A stretch of DNA of 64,000 nucleotides from Linnemannia schmuckeri (taxonomy: Eukaryota > Mortierellomycota > Mortierellomycetes > Mortierellales > Mortierellaceae), in assembly GCA_029449235.1 (NCBI GenBank), contig JANATG010000008.1, positions 2,542,001-2,606,000 of the forward strand, written 5' to 3'. This document shows positions 22,024 to 31,670 of this stretch, in pieces. The notes below the pieces were generated by a model. That model searched no databases. It was not told the DNA's origin and saw only the letters and a list, made by a program, of their open reading frames with translations. The first letter of the stretch is position 1. Each line of letters starts with the position of its first letter. The translations under genes and the position numbers were made by a program.

Positions 22024-22979
22024 ATGCTGGCGTGCACGGATTATTATAACTGCTCTTTGCCCAAGGGATAACAGACATCTGACCACATAAGGACCTATGA
22101 CGATCCCCGGCCCGTCGAGATCACAAACGCCAACAGACGGCTCCATAAGATTTTGATCCACCGTGATCCCGTTCGAGGAAGGTACCTTCCTTACCCGCAC
22201 CCAAAGTGCGATCACATATCCATCCTCAGGTCCAATCCGGCGCAACACCAAGTCACCTGCCCCTTCGTCCAGTGAGATTTGCAGGCTGCCAATATCATCC
22301 CATCAAAGTCCGTGCGATTTATGCTCTTACGAAATACCCAGCGCGAACGGAAGGCTACTATCGGTGCTGCTGTCCCACCCCGACTTACGCTGCAAAAATG
22401 GTTGCCGGCGCGTCGCCAATTGCGTCAACGCTCCTTCACATCGTCGTCATCTTCGTCTCTCTCGCCCCCGCCTTCTAGCGTACTTGAAGGATCAGATTCG
22501 GGTGATAGTCTATCTTCCAGTTCGTTTGACAAACCGGACTCAGAAAACATTACTCTTTCTCGCAGCTCATCTGAGGAGTCGGTTTTAGATTATATCCCTC
22601 AAACACCCGAGTCCGACGCCTCCGTTCCAGCTGTCGATGTAGCTGTCGATCTCAATCAGCTTCTAATGGCTATGAGCCACCTCACCAACACCATGAATCA
22701 ACTTGACAGGCAACTATATGGACAGGCAGAACGCATTGGTAAGCTTGGCGAGCAGTTGAACTGGGTGGTGGGTCAGACGAATGAGATTAGACGACAGAGT
22801 GCGCGTTTAGACGACAGAGTGCGCGTTTAGACGACAGAGTGCGCGTTTAGACGCCAAGACAAAGCCCCTACAACATGATATGGGCAATGTGAAGGGCCAC
22901 TTGGTCAACCAGTGGGAGGATAGCGACGAGTTCAAGAAAGAATTGGAAGGCTTGCAAGAGTGTTGGACAAGCTGGTGAC
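22024..22979 (+). pseudogene. Zinc-finger coiled-coil family, array copy 2 (pseudogene)
   Basis: One frame from ATG 22024 reads through the family pattern (ACTDYYNCSLPKG) but has TAA at 22069, where copy 4 has Lys, and TGA at 22273, where copy 1 has Arg (FVQ-R-DL). The first cysteine of finger 2 is Tyr (LPYPHPKCDH), and the spacing of its last His/Cys pair is altered. The Ser-rich linker and coiled coil continue in frame until a 20-bp unit repeated three times (22791-22850). Because the extra 40 bp are not a multiple of three, the frame breaks there. The remaining coiled-coil codons resume in another frame to a TGA near 22979. The copy is clearly dead as a full-length protein. Confidence 0.82.
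22791..22850 (+). repeat. Exact 20-bp tandem repeat, three units
   Basis: Unit ACGACAGAGTGCGCGTTTAG occurs three times without mismatch at 22791, 22811 and 22831 inside the coiled-coil region of copy 2. Each unit ends in TAG, and the expansion shifts the frame. Confidence 0.98.
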
Positions 22980-23750
22980 ATGGAGCACAACCCGATCATT
23001 CTTGACTGAGAGGCAAGCCAGGAAAAATGTTTATTGTGAGAAATAAGAGACCCATTATTTTTTCATTTTTCTCATTTACGTATTTCACTTATACCCTTTC
23101 GCTCGCCTCCTCGTCTCACTTCCACAAGTTGATATTCTAGCATAGGGCGACATGCGCGTGCATTGACACACCTCCTTTGTTCGATCGCCAGGAACGGAGA
23201 CTTAATGACGAAAGGTGAAGGGCGATGAGTTGACACAGGCTAGATATAGTCGCAGTAAAAGGCAAGAAGTTAAACATAAATCATTTAAAAATAATGGTGT
23301 CTCGTTCCCTGAAAACTGAAAAACGCAAACGAATATGCGCCACCAAAATTCTTGTTGAACGGATATCCAAGGGGGCAAGGAAGACAAAGTTGAAGGATGC
23401 TTTGGATTTATGTGGCTCTCCTTTGTCATTATTTATACCAACCCTCGGCGCCTTCCCAACGCTTCTCCTTTGGTTCCTTTCAATTTAAATATGTGATGAC
23501 ATCCAGACGAAAAAGGTTTGCCCATTGGTCCTTTTTCATTGGTCAGTAGATGGTAGTTGTGCAAGGAAAAAAGAGTCCATTATTCGTTTCGACAGCGACC
23601 TCTTCAATGCCTATAAATCAAACCTCGCCCTTCGAATCCAACACTCTCTTTCCTCACTCTCGCGTTTTTCTATCCATACCTCATAGTTTGTCTTTCACCT
23701 TCATCCGCCGCACAGCCCTCATCCAAGTCATCAGGAAACACACTCCAGTC
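22980..23750. other. Array spacer 2 with promoter of copy 3
   Basis: It holds a weak match to the conserved spacer block (about 23312-23350) and CTATAAATC at about 23612, roughly 140 bp before the copy 3 ATG, followed by TTCGAATCCAACACT as in spacer 1. Confidence 0.5.
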
Positions 23751-24344
23751 ATGCCTGAACCAGCATGTGATACCTATTTCCTTTGCACCCTACCCAAGGA
23801 AAAACGAACACACAGGCATATGCAAGAGTGCCACTCTGCCGGAGGTGTTCAAAATGCGGCCCACCATCAACTCTATCAACGCTCTGCCTCGCCATCGCCT
23901 TTCCCGCTTCCACCTTCCGGTTTGCCGGAAGAATGCTACTCGGACGACAACCTCATTCCTCCGGAACCTATCGCCACTTCACTGAATCAGATTCTGACGA
24001 GTATGGATCACCTCGTCGATACTGTGGATCAACTTGACAACCAATTTCTCGAACAGACAGAATGTATTAGCCGGATCAAAAGGCAACTCGCTGGGCAGAT
24101 AGAGCGCATTGGCTGGATTGAAGAGCAGGGGAATTGGTGGATGGGGAAGGTGGCTGAAATTAGGTGCCAGAACGCGCGCTTGGAGACTCATGTTGAGACC
24201 ATCCAGAATGATATGAACATGGCAAATGCTCATTTAGTCTATCTGACGCAGGACATTTGCAAGATCCAGGAGAAGTCGGAGGGTTCACGAGAAAACTTTG
24301 GACAAGCAGGCGATACGCAGAAAAACCCAATCTACATAGACTAA
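23751..24344 (+). CDS. Zinc-finger coiled-coil family, array copy 3 (finger 2 lost)
   Basis: Single exon, 197 residues. Finger 1 is intact (ACDTYFLCTLPKEKRTHRH, then MQECH; C-x5-C-x10-H-x4-H). Right after it, where the other copies have HRDP and the C-x4-C-x12-H-x3-C finger, this copy jumps into a short Ser/Pro linker and then the coiled coil (SMDHLVDTVDQLDNQF). So about 60-90 residues, including the whole second finger, are missing without loss of frame. The coiled coil is well preserved (HVETIQNDMNMANAHL). It could be a functional variant or a frame-preserving decay product. Its start is 1,727 bp after that of copy 2. A TATA-like CTATAAAT lies about 140 bp upstream. Confidence 0.65.
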   Translation: MPEPACDTYFLCTLPKEKRTHRHMQECHSAGGVQNAAHHQLYQRSASPSPFPLPPSGLPEECYSDDNLIPPEPIATSLNQILTSMDHLVDTVDQLDNQFLEQTECISRIKRQLAGQIERIGWIEEQGNWWMGKVAEIRCQNARLETHVETIQNDMNMANAHLVYLTQDICKIQEKSEGSRENFGQAGDTQKNPIYID

Positions 24345-25476
24345 GCTGCAAATGGGAAAAGCCTTTAATTCATAGTAAGCGCTGAAAGGTAATTTGATTT
24401 TTTTATCTTGTTTGTATGGTCTAGCCTTCATCTTTTGTCTCTCGCCTTTAACTCTCATCTCCACTCCTCGAAAATCTCGCACATAGCGATACTTATGCTC
24501 GGTCAACATCTGTCTTGAGTACCAGAAACAATCTCATATCGAGGAGCCGACGACGGTCCAGCGGATATGGCATTGATGATAGCTGTGGCTAAATAAAAAA
24601 TAAGCCGTCGATTGTCCTCAGAAATTTTCCTTCTTTTGAACGAAAAAGATATTCCTGCCCTTATATCAAGGCGCCTACCAAATCACGCATGTAAAAGACG
24701 CGTAAAGAATTCCGCCACTAATATTTTGTCCGGCGATTGCCCTACCAGGAAAACATATACTTTACTTATCACCCATGTACGATAAAACAGGCGCTTATGT
24801 TGGCGCCATTTGTTGCGGTTTTTACTTTCTCGACCATAAAGAAATGAAGTTAAAGCATCGATCCTTACTACCAGCAAAAAAGGGAGAAAGATAAGGTTCT
24901 GCACCTGCATACCTCTGTCAGTGATGAACTCGAAGGAGGATCGACGATTGACTTTGGTGATGGCAAAAAACAAAAATGAAGTAAGCCTGGAGGGTTAATG
25001 TGTCTTTTCTTTCTCACAGCTCATTCCGGCACTCACCACCTTTTTATAACTTTTCCCTATTGCTCATTTTCACTTCTTCTAAGCAGTGGAATACCCGGGT
25101 TTAGGACGAAAAAAGGTGTAAGCGGACGTGCCTTTCTTTTTATTTGGGTGATTGAAACGTTATCCATGTACGGATTGGGTGCTGTGCCTACGAAAGAATC
25201 ATCATTACGTTCCGTTAATTTTTTTAACAATTACTGTTAACATTCGAGTGGTGAAAGTGTTCCTATTGATCCTTTTTCAAGCCTGCTAGTAACCACGAAC
25301 AAATAGAAGCAACGGTTTGAGAAAAAGATCTGTTACTTTTGTCCCTATAAATGGACTATCGATCTCAGAATATAACTTCTCATTTCTTTCAACTTTTACT
25401 TCCTCTCATCCCTCTTATATTTCCACCACCCATCGCGAGCAGCATCTCTCCTCTCCTTCGCAAAACTTTGTTCATC
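24345..25476. other. Array spacer 3 with promoter of copy 4
   Basis: It contains the conserved block at about 24686-24735 (CACGCATG, AGACGCGTAAAG, CCGCCACTAA) shared with spacer 1, and a CCTATAAATGG TATA-like element at about 25342, roughly 130 bp before the next ATG. Confidence 0.55.
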
Positions 25477-26487
25477 ATGCCCAGCAAACCGGCGTGCACC
25501 AGCTACTTTACTTGTTCTCTGCCTAAGGAAAAGCAAACAGCCAAACATATGAAAATCTACCACGATCCCGATCCCGTCGAGGTCCAGACCACCAACGGAC
25601 GCCTTGCGAAGTCCTTGGTCCATCGCGACCCGAAGCGCGACATGTATTATCCTTGTCCCCACGAGGAATGTGATCATGCATCCATCCTCAGATCTGCTCC
25701 AGCGAAGCACCACAACCGCTGCAAGCTTTTTAAGCGAGATAAACAGGATATCAGCACCAACGTCACCCCAATTGTCGGCACTCTAGCGAGACACCAGTCC
25801 TGGCACGAACCAAACGCGACCACAAGCACTACTACTCCAGCTCTTACTCGCCATTCCTCGTCCTTATCCTCGTCCTCGGCGTCTTCACTTTCGTCTGCTC
25901 CTTCAAACTTGTCTGAAGGATCGGATACAGATGACGTCTCTCCTCCCAGATCATCTCAAGGACTGAACTCAATCGACACTCCTCTCCGAGGCTCGTTGGA
26001 ACGATCAGAGTCTAACGACTCTACTCGCCCTTCTCCTCCGAAATCCTTCGCCTGCGCTTCCGCTGCCGATGTCCATGAGCTTATAATGAGCGTGGGTTAC
26101 CTTGCTCACTGTATGAATCAACTTGACGGACGAGTCGGCGCACAGGAAGAGTTAACGAAACGGATGGGTGCGCAACTCGACGCACAGAAATAGTGGAAGG
26201 GACAGTTCGGGGCACGACTCCATGCAGACGAAGAGTGGACAGAGCAGATTGCCCATCAGGGGGATTGGCTGATAGCTGAGGTTGACAGTCAGAAAAAGAA
26301 CGTTGATATCTTCAAAAAGGCGATCGAGAGCGACATGACTATCGTTGAGAACCATATGGAGACAGTGAAGGAACACTTGCACGATCTGGTGCCGGACAAC
26401 CTCAGCCTCAAGAGGCAGGTGAAAGTCTTGCAAGAAAGCGTTGAACAGCTGCATGCCACACTGCGAAATGCCGTTCGCCCTGCTTAA
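25477..26487 (+). CDS. Zinc-finger coiled-coil family, array copy 4 (in-frame TAG)
   Basis: ATG 25477 opens a 238-residue frame ending at TAG 26191. Both fingers are canonical: ACTSYFTCSLPKEKQTAKH plus MKIYH, and PCPHEECDHASILR plus HHNRC. A Ser-rich linker and the first heptads of the coiled coil follow (HELIMSVGYLAHCMNQLD). After the TAG the same frame stays open for 97 more codons to TAA at 26485 and still encodes family-like coiled coil (ESDMTIVENHMETVKEHL), matching the C-terminus of copy 1. The stop is therefore recent. Either the truncated protein with two fingers is made, or the gene is dying; readthrough is possible but the context after TAG (TGG) is not a known strong one. Its start is 1,726 bp after copy 3. 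Confidence 0.68.
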
Positions 26488-28689
26488 GCGGCAAGTTCGT
26501 ACGAATACGGAGAATAGATTGTCTACAGTTTACAGAAAAAAAGAAGTAAAATCATAAATCAGTGTTGACACTAAACCCGCAAAACTCAACTGAATCTAAT
26601 ATCCTAAAAATTTCTGCAGATATTTGTTCCAATCCATCTTGCCCCCTCTCTTGTCAATCCCCCTATGTCCCTCTTTATACTTTTCCAATTCCCCCATTTC
26701 CCCATTTGCATTCTGTACAGTCTGCCTCTTTATTCGTTCGTCCTTCTCTTTTATCTATTGCCATTTGCTTCCGCCGGAGGTTTTCACTCGAGTTGTAAAA
26801 GGAGCGACTAGTGGCTTGTCGTTGTCTGTATTTTTCCTCCTGCGATCACCATTTGTATTTTTTTCCTTTCGTCTTAATAATTTCTTCCCAGGGCAACGGG
26901 TCTGGTGGCTGATTGTTACTCTCTTTTGGGTGAAGGGGGGGAACCATTGGATGAAAAGCCCCCATGGGCTCCTTTCTTGTTTTATTTTCCTACAACACCT
27001 TTCCCTTCCTTTTCTTTCCTTGCTCCTTAGACCTCTCGTCTTCTTTTCTTTCCCTCACATTCTCTCTCCCCTTCACACTCCTTTATCCCTTCCTCTCCTA
27101 TTGAACCATAGAGGGGACAATGACATGACATTCATCTCCAACCATTAGAACTCTTGTATCCTTTGTGCACGCCTGGCAGGCGAGCGGGCCGTAGGACCCG
27201 CCGAGACGGCTAGTGAACATGAAAAAATGTACACCAAAATTTTCTCGGAAAAAAACTCCAGACTTCCATTGATGGGATCGAGATCGATCGTTAGAACATC
27301 ACTCTTCTCGCAGTAGCTCTTTTTTATGGCGCTAGGGCAATAGACCGATCCTATTCATTCACTTTCGCTTGCGCCCACTTACCTCAATCATCTCAACCTG
27401 CCAATACCAACAAATCATCTTTACAACCCTTCCTTCATACTTCTCAACTAGTATCATCCCAACAGAACCATGACATGTGCGAATGACAACTATGCAAGCC
27501 TAGAAATAACAAACAACACCAGCATTACTATCTGATTCAAGTTGCTCTTCCCTAGTCAAGGCATCAGCCTGATGCAAGGCGTCAGCCTAGGATAAATTCA
27601 ATCCCAACGCCTTTCACTACAGCAATGATGCCATGGCTGTCGTAGAGTTCATCCATGCAGAGGTGGTAGCCTGACCTGGACCCCTTGCATACCTCCACTA
27701 CATTATTCTTTTTGCGTCGCTTCGGCCCTATTGTCTTCATCACCGCCCGAGAACCATTCTGCAATAAGTGCATCATTTGTATCCTCCAACACCCGCAAAT
27801 TGATTGTGGCATTGAACATTGGACGACAGAGGCCAGCAACCAGTCAATGTATTTCGTGCTCACTTCGAGCATCTATTTGACAAAACTAGTGTTGTTCGTG
27901 TCTGGGGAAATATTTTCGCGTTGCTAGAGAAGTACTTTTGAAGGAGATATTCATTCAACATGATCGACGGCTTTCAGCACATGGAAAGTGATACGATAAC
28001 AGAAACACATTTCTTTTTTTATTATTTCATACCCCAACATGTTGCGTATCAATTCAAGGCTAACATTTTGTATTAACCGTCCCCAGTGGAGACAAATGTC
28101 GCTTCTCATATTTTCGATCTTCAGGCCTCTCATGCTGATGTGTTTGGATTTGTTTGTTTGTCTTACATAGCCGGCAATAATGATTAGGGTCAACCGCTGA
28201 CGATGTGAATATGGAATCGGGGATCCAAAAAAAAAATAAACCATCAATGGTATTTTACCATTGCAGTAACCCTTGCTCGACCTCTATTGAAAGTGAGAAT
28301 GGAGAAAAAACAACTATAGCGCAGTGCATGTAAGTTACATCGTATGACAGTGAGCAAATTTCGTATGAAAGTATACTCGCCATTCTTTTCTCGACCATTC
28401 CTTTTTTCCCAAAGTGGCAAACTGTACCTTCTCATGTCTTGACCGACACTTCGGAACTGCGTGCCCTGCACCGTTCAACGGTCACAATCGACGAGGATCC
28501 CTCTTTACAAAGCGACAAAAGAAGCAAACTCAAATATAAAAGAACACCAATGACATTCGACGCCCTGTACAGACCTCCTTCCCAGCAATGCAAGAAAAAT
28601 TGAACACCCGCAAAGAAAAAAAAATCGCAGTCCATTCTTGGCGACGGTTACCTGTTTCAATTTGCCCTGCCACATCAAGGGCAATATGT
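26488..28689. other. Gene desert, left part
   Basis: About 2.2 kb. It starts with pyrimidine-rich sequence (26620-27100) and includes a leader-like stretch ending in an ATG at 27470 with only about 21 codons before a stop. Open frames around 27580-27930 on both strands are short and match nothing I know. No intact gene is supported. Confidence 0.45.
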
Positions 28690-29005
28690 GGTAACTAGCA
28701 ACAAAAACGCCGACGAGGCGGTTGTCGAAATCTAGGTCTCCCAAGTCGGCGTGTCAAGCAGTGGCCATGGCGTCAGCGATCTCAGCCTTGGTGACGAAGA
28801 AAGAAGCATCAAAGTGATCACCACCAAAACCCACGACAATGACCCTCTCGTCACTATTGACTTGATTGTCCTGCACGTTGGCGAGGACGGCAGCAATAGG
28901 CTTGTTAATGATCCGGAGAACATTAAGACCAGCAATGGCAGCTACCTCCTTGATAACTTGGCGTTGAGAACCGTACAGGAGGCAGATGCAGGACTAACCG
29001 CCTGA
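28690..29005 (-). pseudogene. Hsp70 (DnaK-type) ATPase-domain relic
   Basis: Reading the minus strand gives GSQRQVIKEVAAIAGLN, then VLRIINKPIAAVLA, a divergent stretch, ERVIVVGFGGDHFDAS, an in-frame TGA, and GDLDFDNRLVGVF. This follows canonical Hsp70 order: SQRQATKDAG, IAGLNVLRIINEPTAA, the DLGGGTFDVS phosphate loop and GGEDFDNR. The phosphate-2 loop is damaged, and a frame change occurs at the upstream end (about 28975). Only about 100 codons of the nucleotide-binding domain remain. It is a cytosolic-type Hsp70 fragment and is distinct from the HSPA12-like gene at 31671-33947. No flanking parts of Hsp70 are recognisable. Confidence 0.78.
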
Positions 29006-29925
29006 GTGACAATCAGGCCGAGGTGGACCTCGACACTTTTGTTATCCAGTAAAGGAGAATAAAAAGTATGATCTACGTCGTGTAATCCAAAAAAAACTAT
29101 CTAGGCCCTGTAACTCAAAATCATGATTTAGATCGTGTAAGTATTAAAGCTGCCACATTTAAAGCTCTATTTACAGTAGACGCAGCAACAACAACAAATA
29201 GAACTCTCCAGCTCATCAACAATACCCCTCAGTTCGTTAACTAACAACTACAAGGACAACTACAAAGACACACAGTAACAATCATCGAATTCTTGAACGT
29301 ACTGGATATGCTAGAGACACCCTTTGGATGGGGGTCGGGCGTCGTGGCTCAAGGGAATCAATTTCGATAGTTGTCATATGCTATCGTTTCGAGAAATGCG
29401 AGAAAACGATGGCAGGCTCACTCCAGGGGGTTTGCCCTCCGCCTATATCGTCCTTTTTCGATTTTCGCTCTCATTTCATCGATACAGCGATTTATTGGAA
29501 TTTTGATAGATAAAAGTAGAGTGTCACAAAAAGACTAGAACAATGGGTGACAAAGAGAAGAACGACGGCTGAAAAGAAGGTCAAGGAGAATGCGGAGGTT
29601 GGTGAGTAAAGAGAACCACAAAATAAAACGCGTGAGATAAATTATCATCTTTTTGTTATTTATTGTATTGCTCGACAGACAGACAGGGTGGGGAAAGAGA
29701 CAAGAGTGGGGAGCAGATGAGAAGAACAGAGATAATGCATCATGAGTGCTTATTAGGTTGCTACTGCTGCTGTTGTTGTTACCCTTCTACGTTGGTAAAA
29801 GAGAAGAGCAAAAAAGGCGGACTTTTTTGCGTACTCCATTTTATTTCTCCAGTAAAAGCCCAAGGAAGGCATTTGATAGATCAATTGCAGATGAGAATCA
29901 GAAACAGAAAAAGAAATAGAATCTT

Positions 29926-30030
29926 TCTTAGTCGCGAATCTGAAAATAATGAATCCGACAGGAAACACGCCCGAGCCAACCAATGGTTGATCATTGATCA
30001 GTGAGACGAACATAGGTTGGTGGAGTAGAA
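29926..30030 (+). repeat. Dispersed repeat copy R2
   Basis: Same landmarks as the other copies: TCTTTCTTAGTCG, GAATCTGAAAAT, GGAAACACGC, GAGCCAACCA, the near-palindrome TTGATCATTGATCAG, GTGAGACGAACAT, and the closing arm GGTTGGTGGAGTAGA. The outer CCAACC and GGTTGG pair as inverted repeats. This copy lies in the desert, not next to an NLR gene. Confidence 0.75.
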
Positions 30031-30788
30031 TAGTGGATTTGAAGACTGGTCAGACTTTATGCTCTAAAACTCTCTCTTCCTCGCCTCCCACGTTCTTACA
30101 TCTTCTTTATTTCTTTGGACACAATTTTATTGCACAGATAAAAACCTGAGGGATGCATTTGATAGTAAAAGAGGACTACACACCAAACTCCCCCGAGCCC
30201 GTTCTCATTCACAGTCCGGTCCCGGTGTGAGATTTTGGCGATTCCCTATTTCCCATAGCTGCACCATCAGCAACAAAAACGTTATTTTCCCCCTGAAAGG
30301 ATCTTAAGGTTTCCATCGGCTTTGGGCGCTATCTTCAAATCCCTGACTATGAACATGTAGCCACTTTTAGTCTACGTGGACGCATGTGCAATTAATCTTA
30401 CTACCATCGGTCGTTCCTCTCTGCTTAAATTATCGATTCAATTCTTTGCCTTGAGGTCTCTTTCAACTCTTGCCTTTGTGTTTACATTGTTCACAAGCTC
30501 ACTTGGAACAGATGACCCCATGACAACACCTATTTGTCTTCGCCCAAACCTTTTCTCTCTCTTGCTTGCAGATCCCTGGAATTTTGGATGTTGCCTCTCG
30601 TCTGTGACATAATGCAATGACCCCTTGAAATCTGGGCGTCGCTTGAATAAAGTATTATGCCTATGGTATCGACTAATCGACTTTTTTCTCCAAGAGAATC
30701 ATGACGTTTAAGTCGTCGCCATGATGGCCATATGAGCTCTACTCCATCTCTTTGCAATATATATATCAAGCTGTTTAGCAATTGTGCC

Positions 30789-30798
30789 TATATAAAAG
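30789..30798 (+). promoter_or_regulatory. TATA box of the 121-residue gene
   Basis: TATATAAAAG, identical to the decamer at 14019, located 121 bp upstream of the ATG at 30919. Confidence 0.6.
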
Positions 30799-30918
30799 TG
30801 GTCCTATGCACACTGAACAATAGCAAACCCACACCCACTCACTCACACCTATCACAACCCCCAAGAACACTTCATCTTTGGTACCTTAGTACAACGTATT
30901 TCTTGTATCATCGTCGTC

Positions 30919-30963
30919 ATGGGTGCCAGTAAGTATAAATTACAGCCCGTGTCCATGTTTCTA

Positions 30964-30995
<32 letters not shown>

Positions 30996-31397
30996 ATGAT
31001 AGTTCCTTACGCCCGCGCTTTAATCTCTTCTTTTCTTCTAGCAAAAAACGCAGTAAAGTTCCTCGCCGCCTTGGACGAGAAACACTACGACCCCGCGAAT
31101 TTTAAAACACAGACCGGACAAAGAGTCTTCCAAGATCTTAACATCAACTTCCGAATTGACATGCAAACCATATTTAGCCAGTTCCCAGAGTGCTTCATCA
31201 TCCAACTCCAGACCAACGAGACGAAGAGCAGATCTTGCGCAACGTGCTTTGTCGGCAACGGTGCCTACAAGCCTCATGCGAGAGCTGTCAAGAAGGCTAT
31301 GCTTTTGAGCGCCCAGGATTTCAAGGACAACAACGACAAATTCACAATCAACTATATCGTCAATGATAATGGAAAACTGAGATCTCTGGCAAAGTAG
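30919..31397 (+). CDS. Small conserved-looking orphan protein (121 aa)
   Basis: Exon 1 is only 10 nt (30919-30928: ATG GGT GCC A), with donor GTAAGT. Exon 2 is 31042-31397, after a TTTTCTTCTAG acceptor that restores a Thr codon. The product is a 121-residue soluble, basic protein starting MGATKNAVKFLAALDEKHYD, with no signal peptide or membrane segment. It has one C-x2-C pair (SCATCF) and a hydrophobic beta-like stretch (ECFIIQLQ). I recognise no family. The perfect intron ends, TATA box, typical leader and biased codon use support a real, possibly well-expressed gene. The intron carries an A28 tract. Function is unknown. Confidence 0.78.
30967..30994 (+). repeat. A28 homopolymer
   Basis: Twenty-eight A within intron 1 of the 121-residue gene. 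Confidence 0.9.
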
Positions 31398-31670
31398 CTG
31401 CAGACTCGTCCCCCAATTGCCACAACTTTTCTCTCTCTCTCTCACTCCCTTCCATCTTCTTCAACACGATAGAAGAATTTGTTTTTGTCCATTGCGTTTT
31501 TATTAGTGTCACAAAAATATTATAGATCCTCTTGTCCATTGAAGAGTAATATGGATTTTTAAAAAAAAAGAAAAAAAAATAGAAAAAATTATGCCTATTG
31601 TGTGTTCTCCTCTACGCGGAAAGATGAGGGTATGTGCTTTCCTCAAGGAAAAAAAAAAAAAAAATGCAAT

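Larger units (their letters stand above)
29006..30918. other. Gene desert, right part
   Basis: It contains the dispersed repeat R2, a partial direct duplication (29838-29880 and 30127-30168; shared core GCATTTGATAG), and the TATA region of the 121-residue gene at its right end. No coding sequence is supported. Confidence 0.5.

Noticed and set aside
26562..27148. Plus-strand frames of 78 and 174 codons
   Set aside because: Translation of a C/T-rich tract (Ser/Phe/Leu/Pro); same artefact as other leader regions here.
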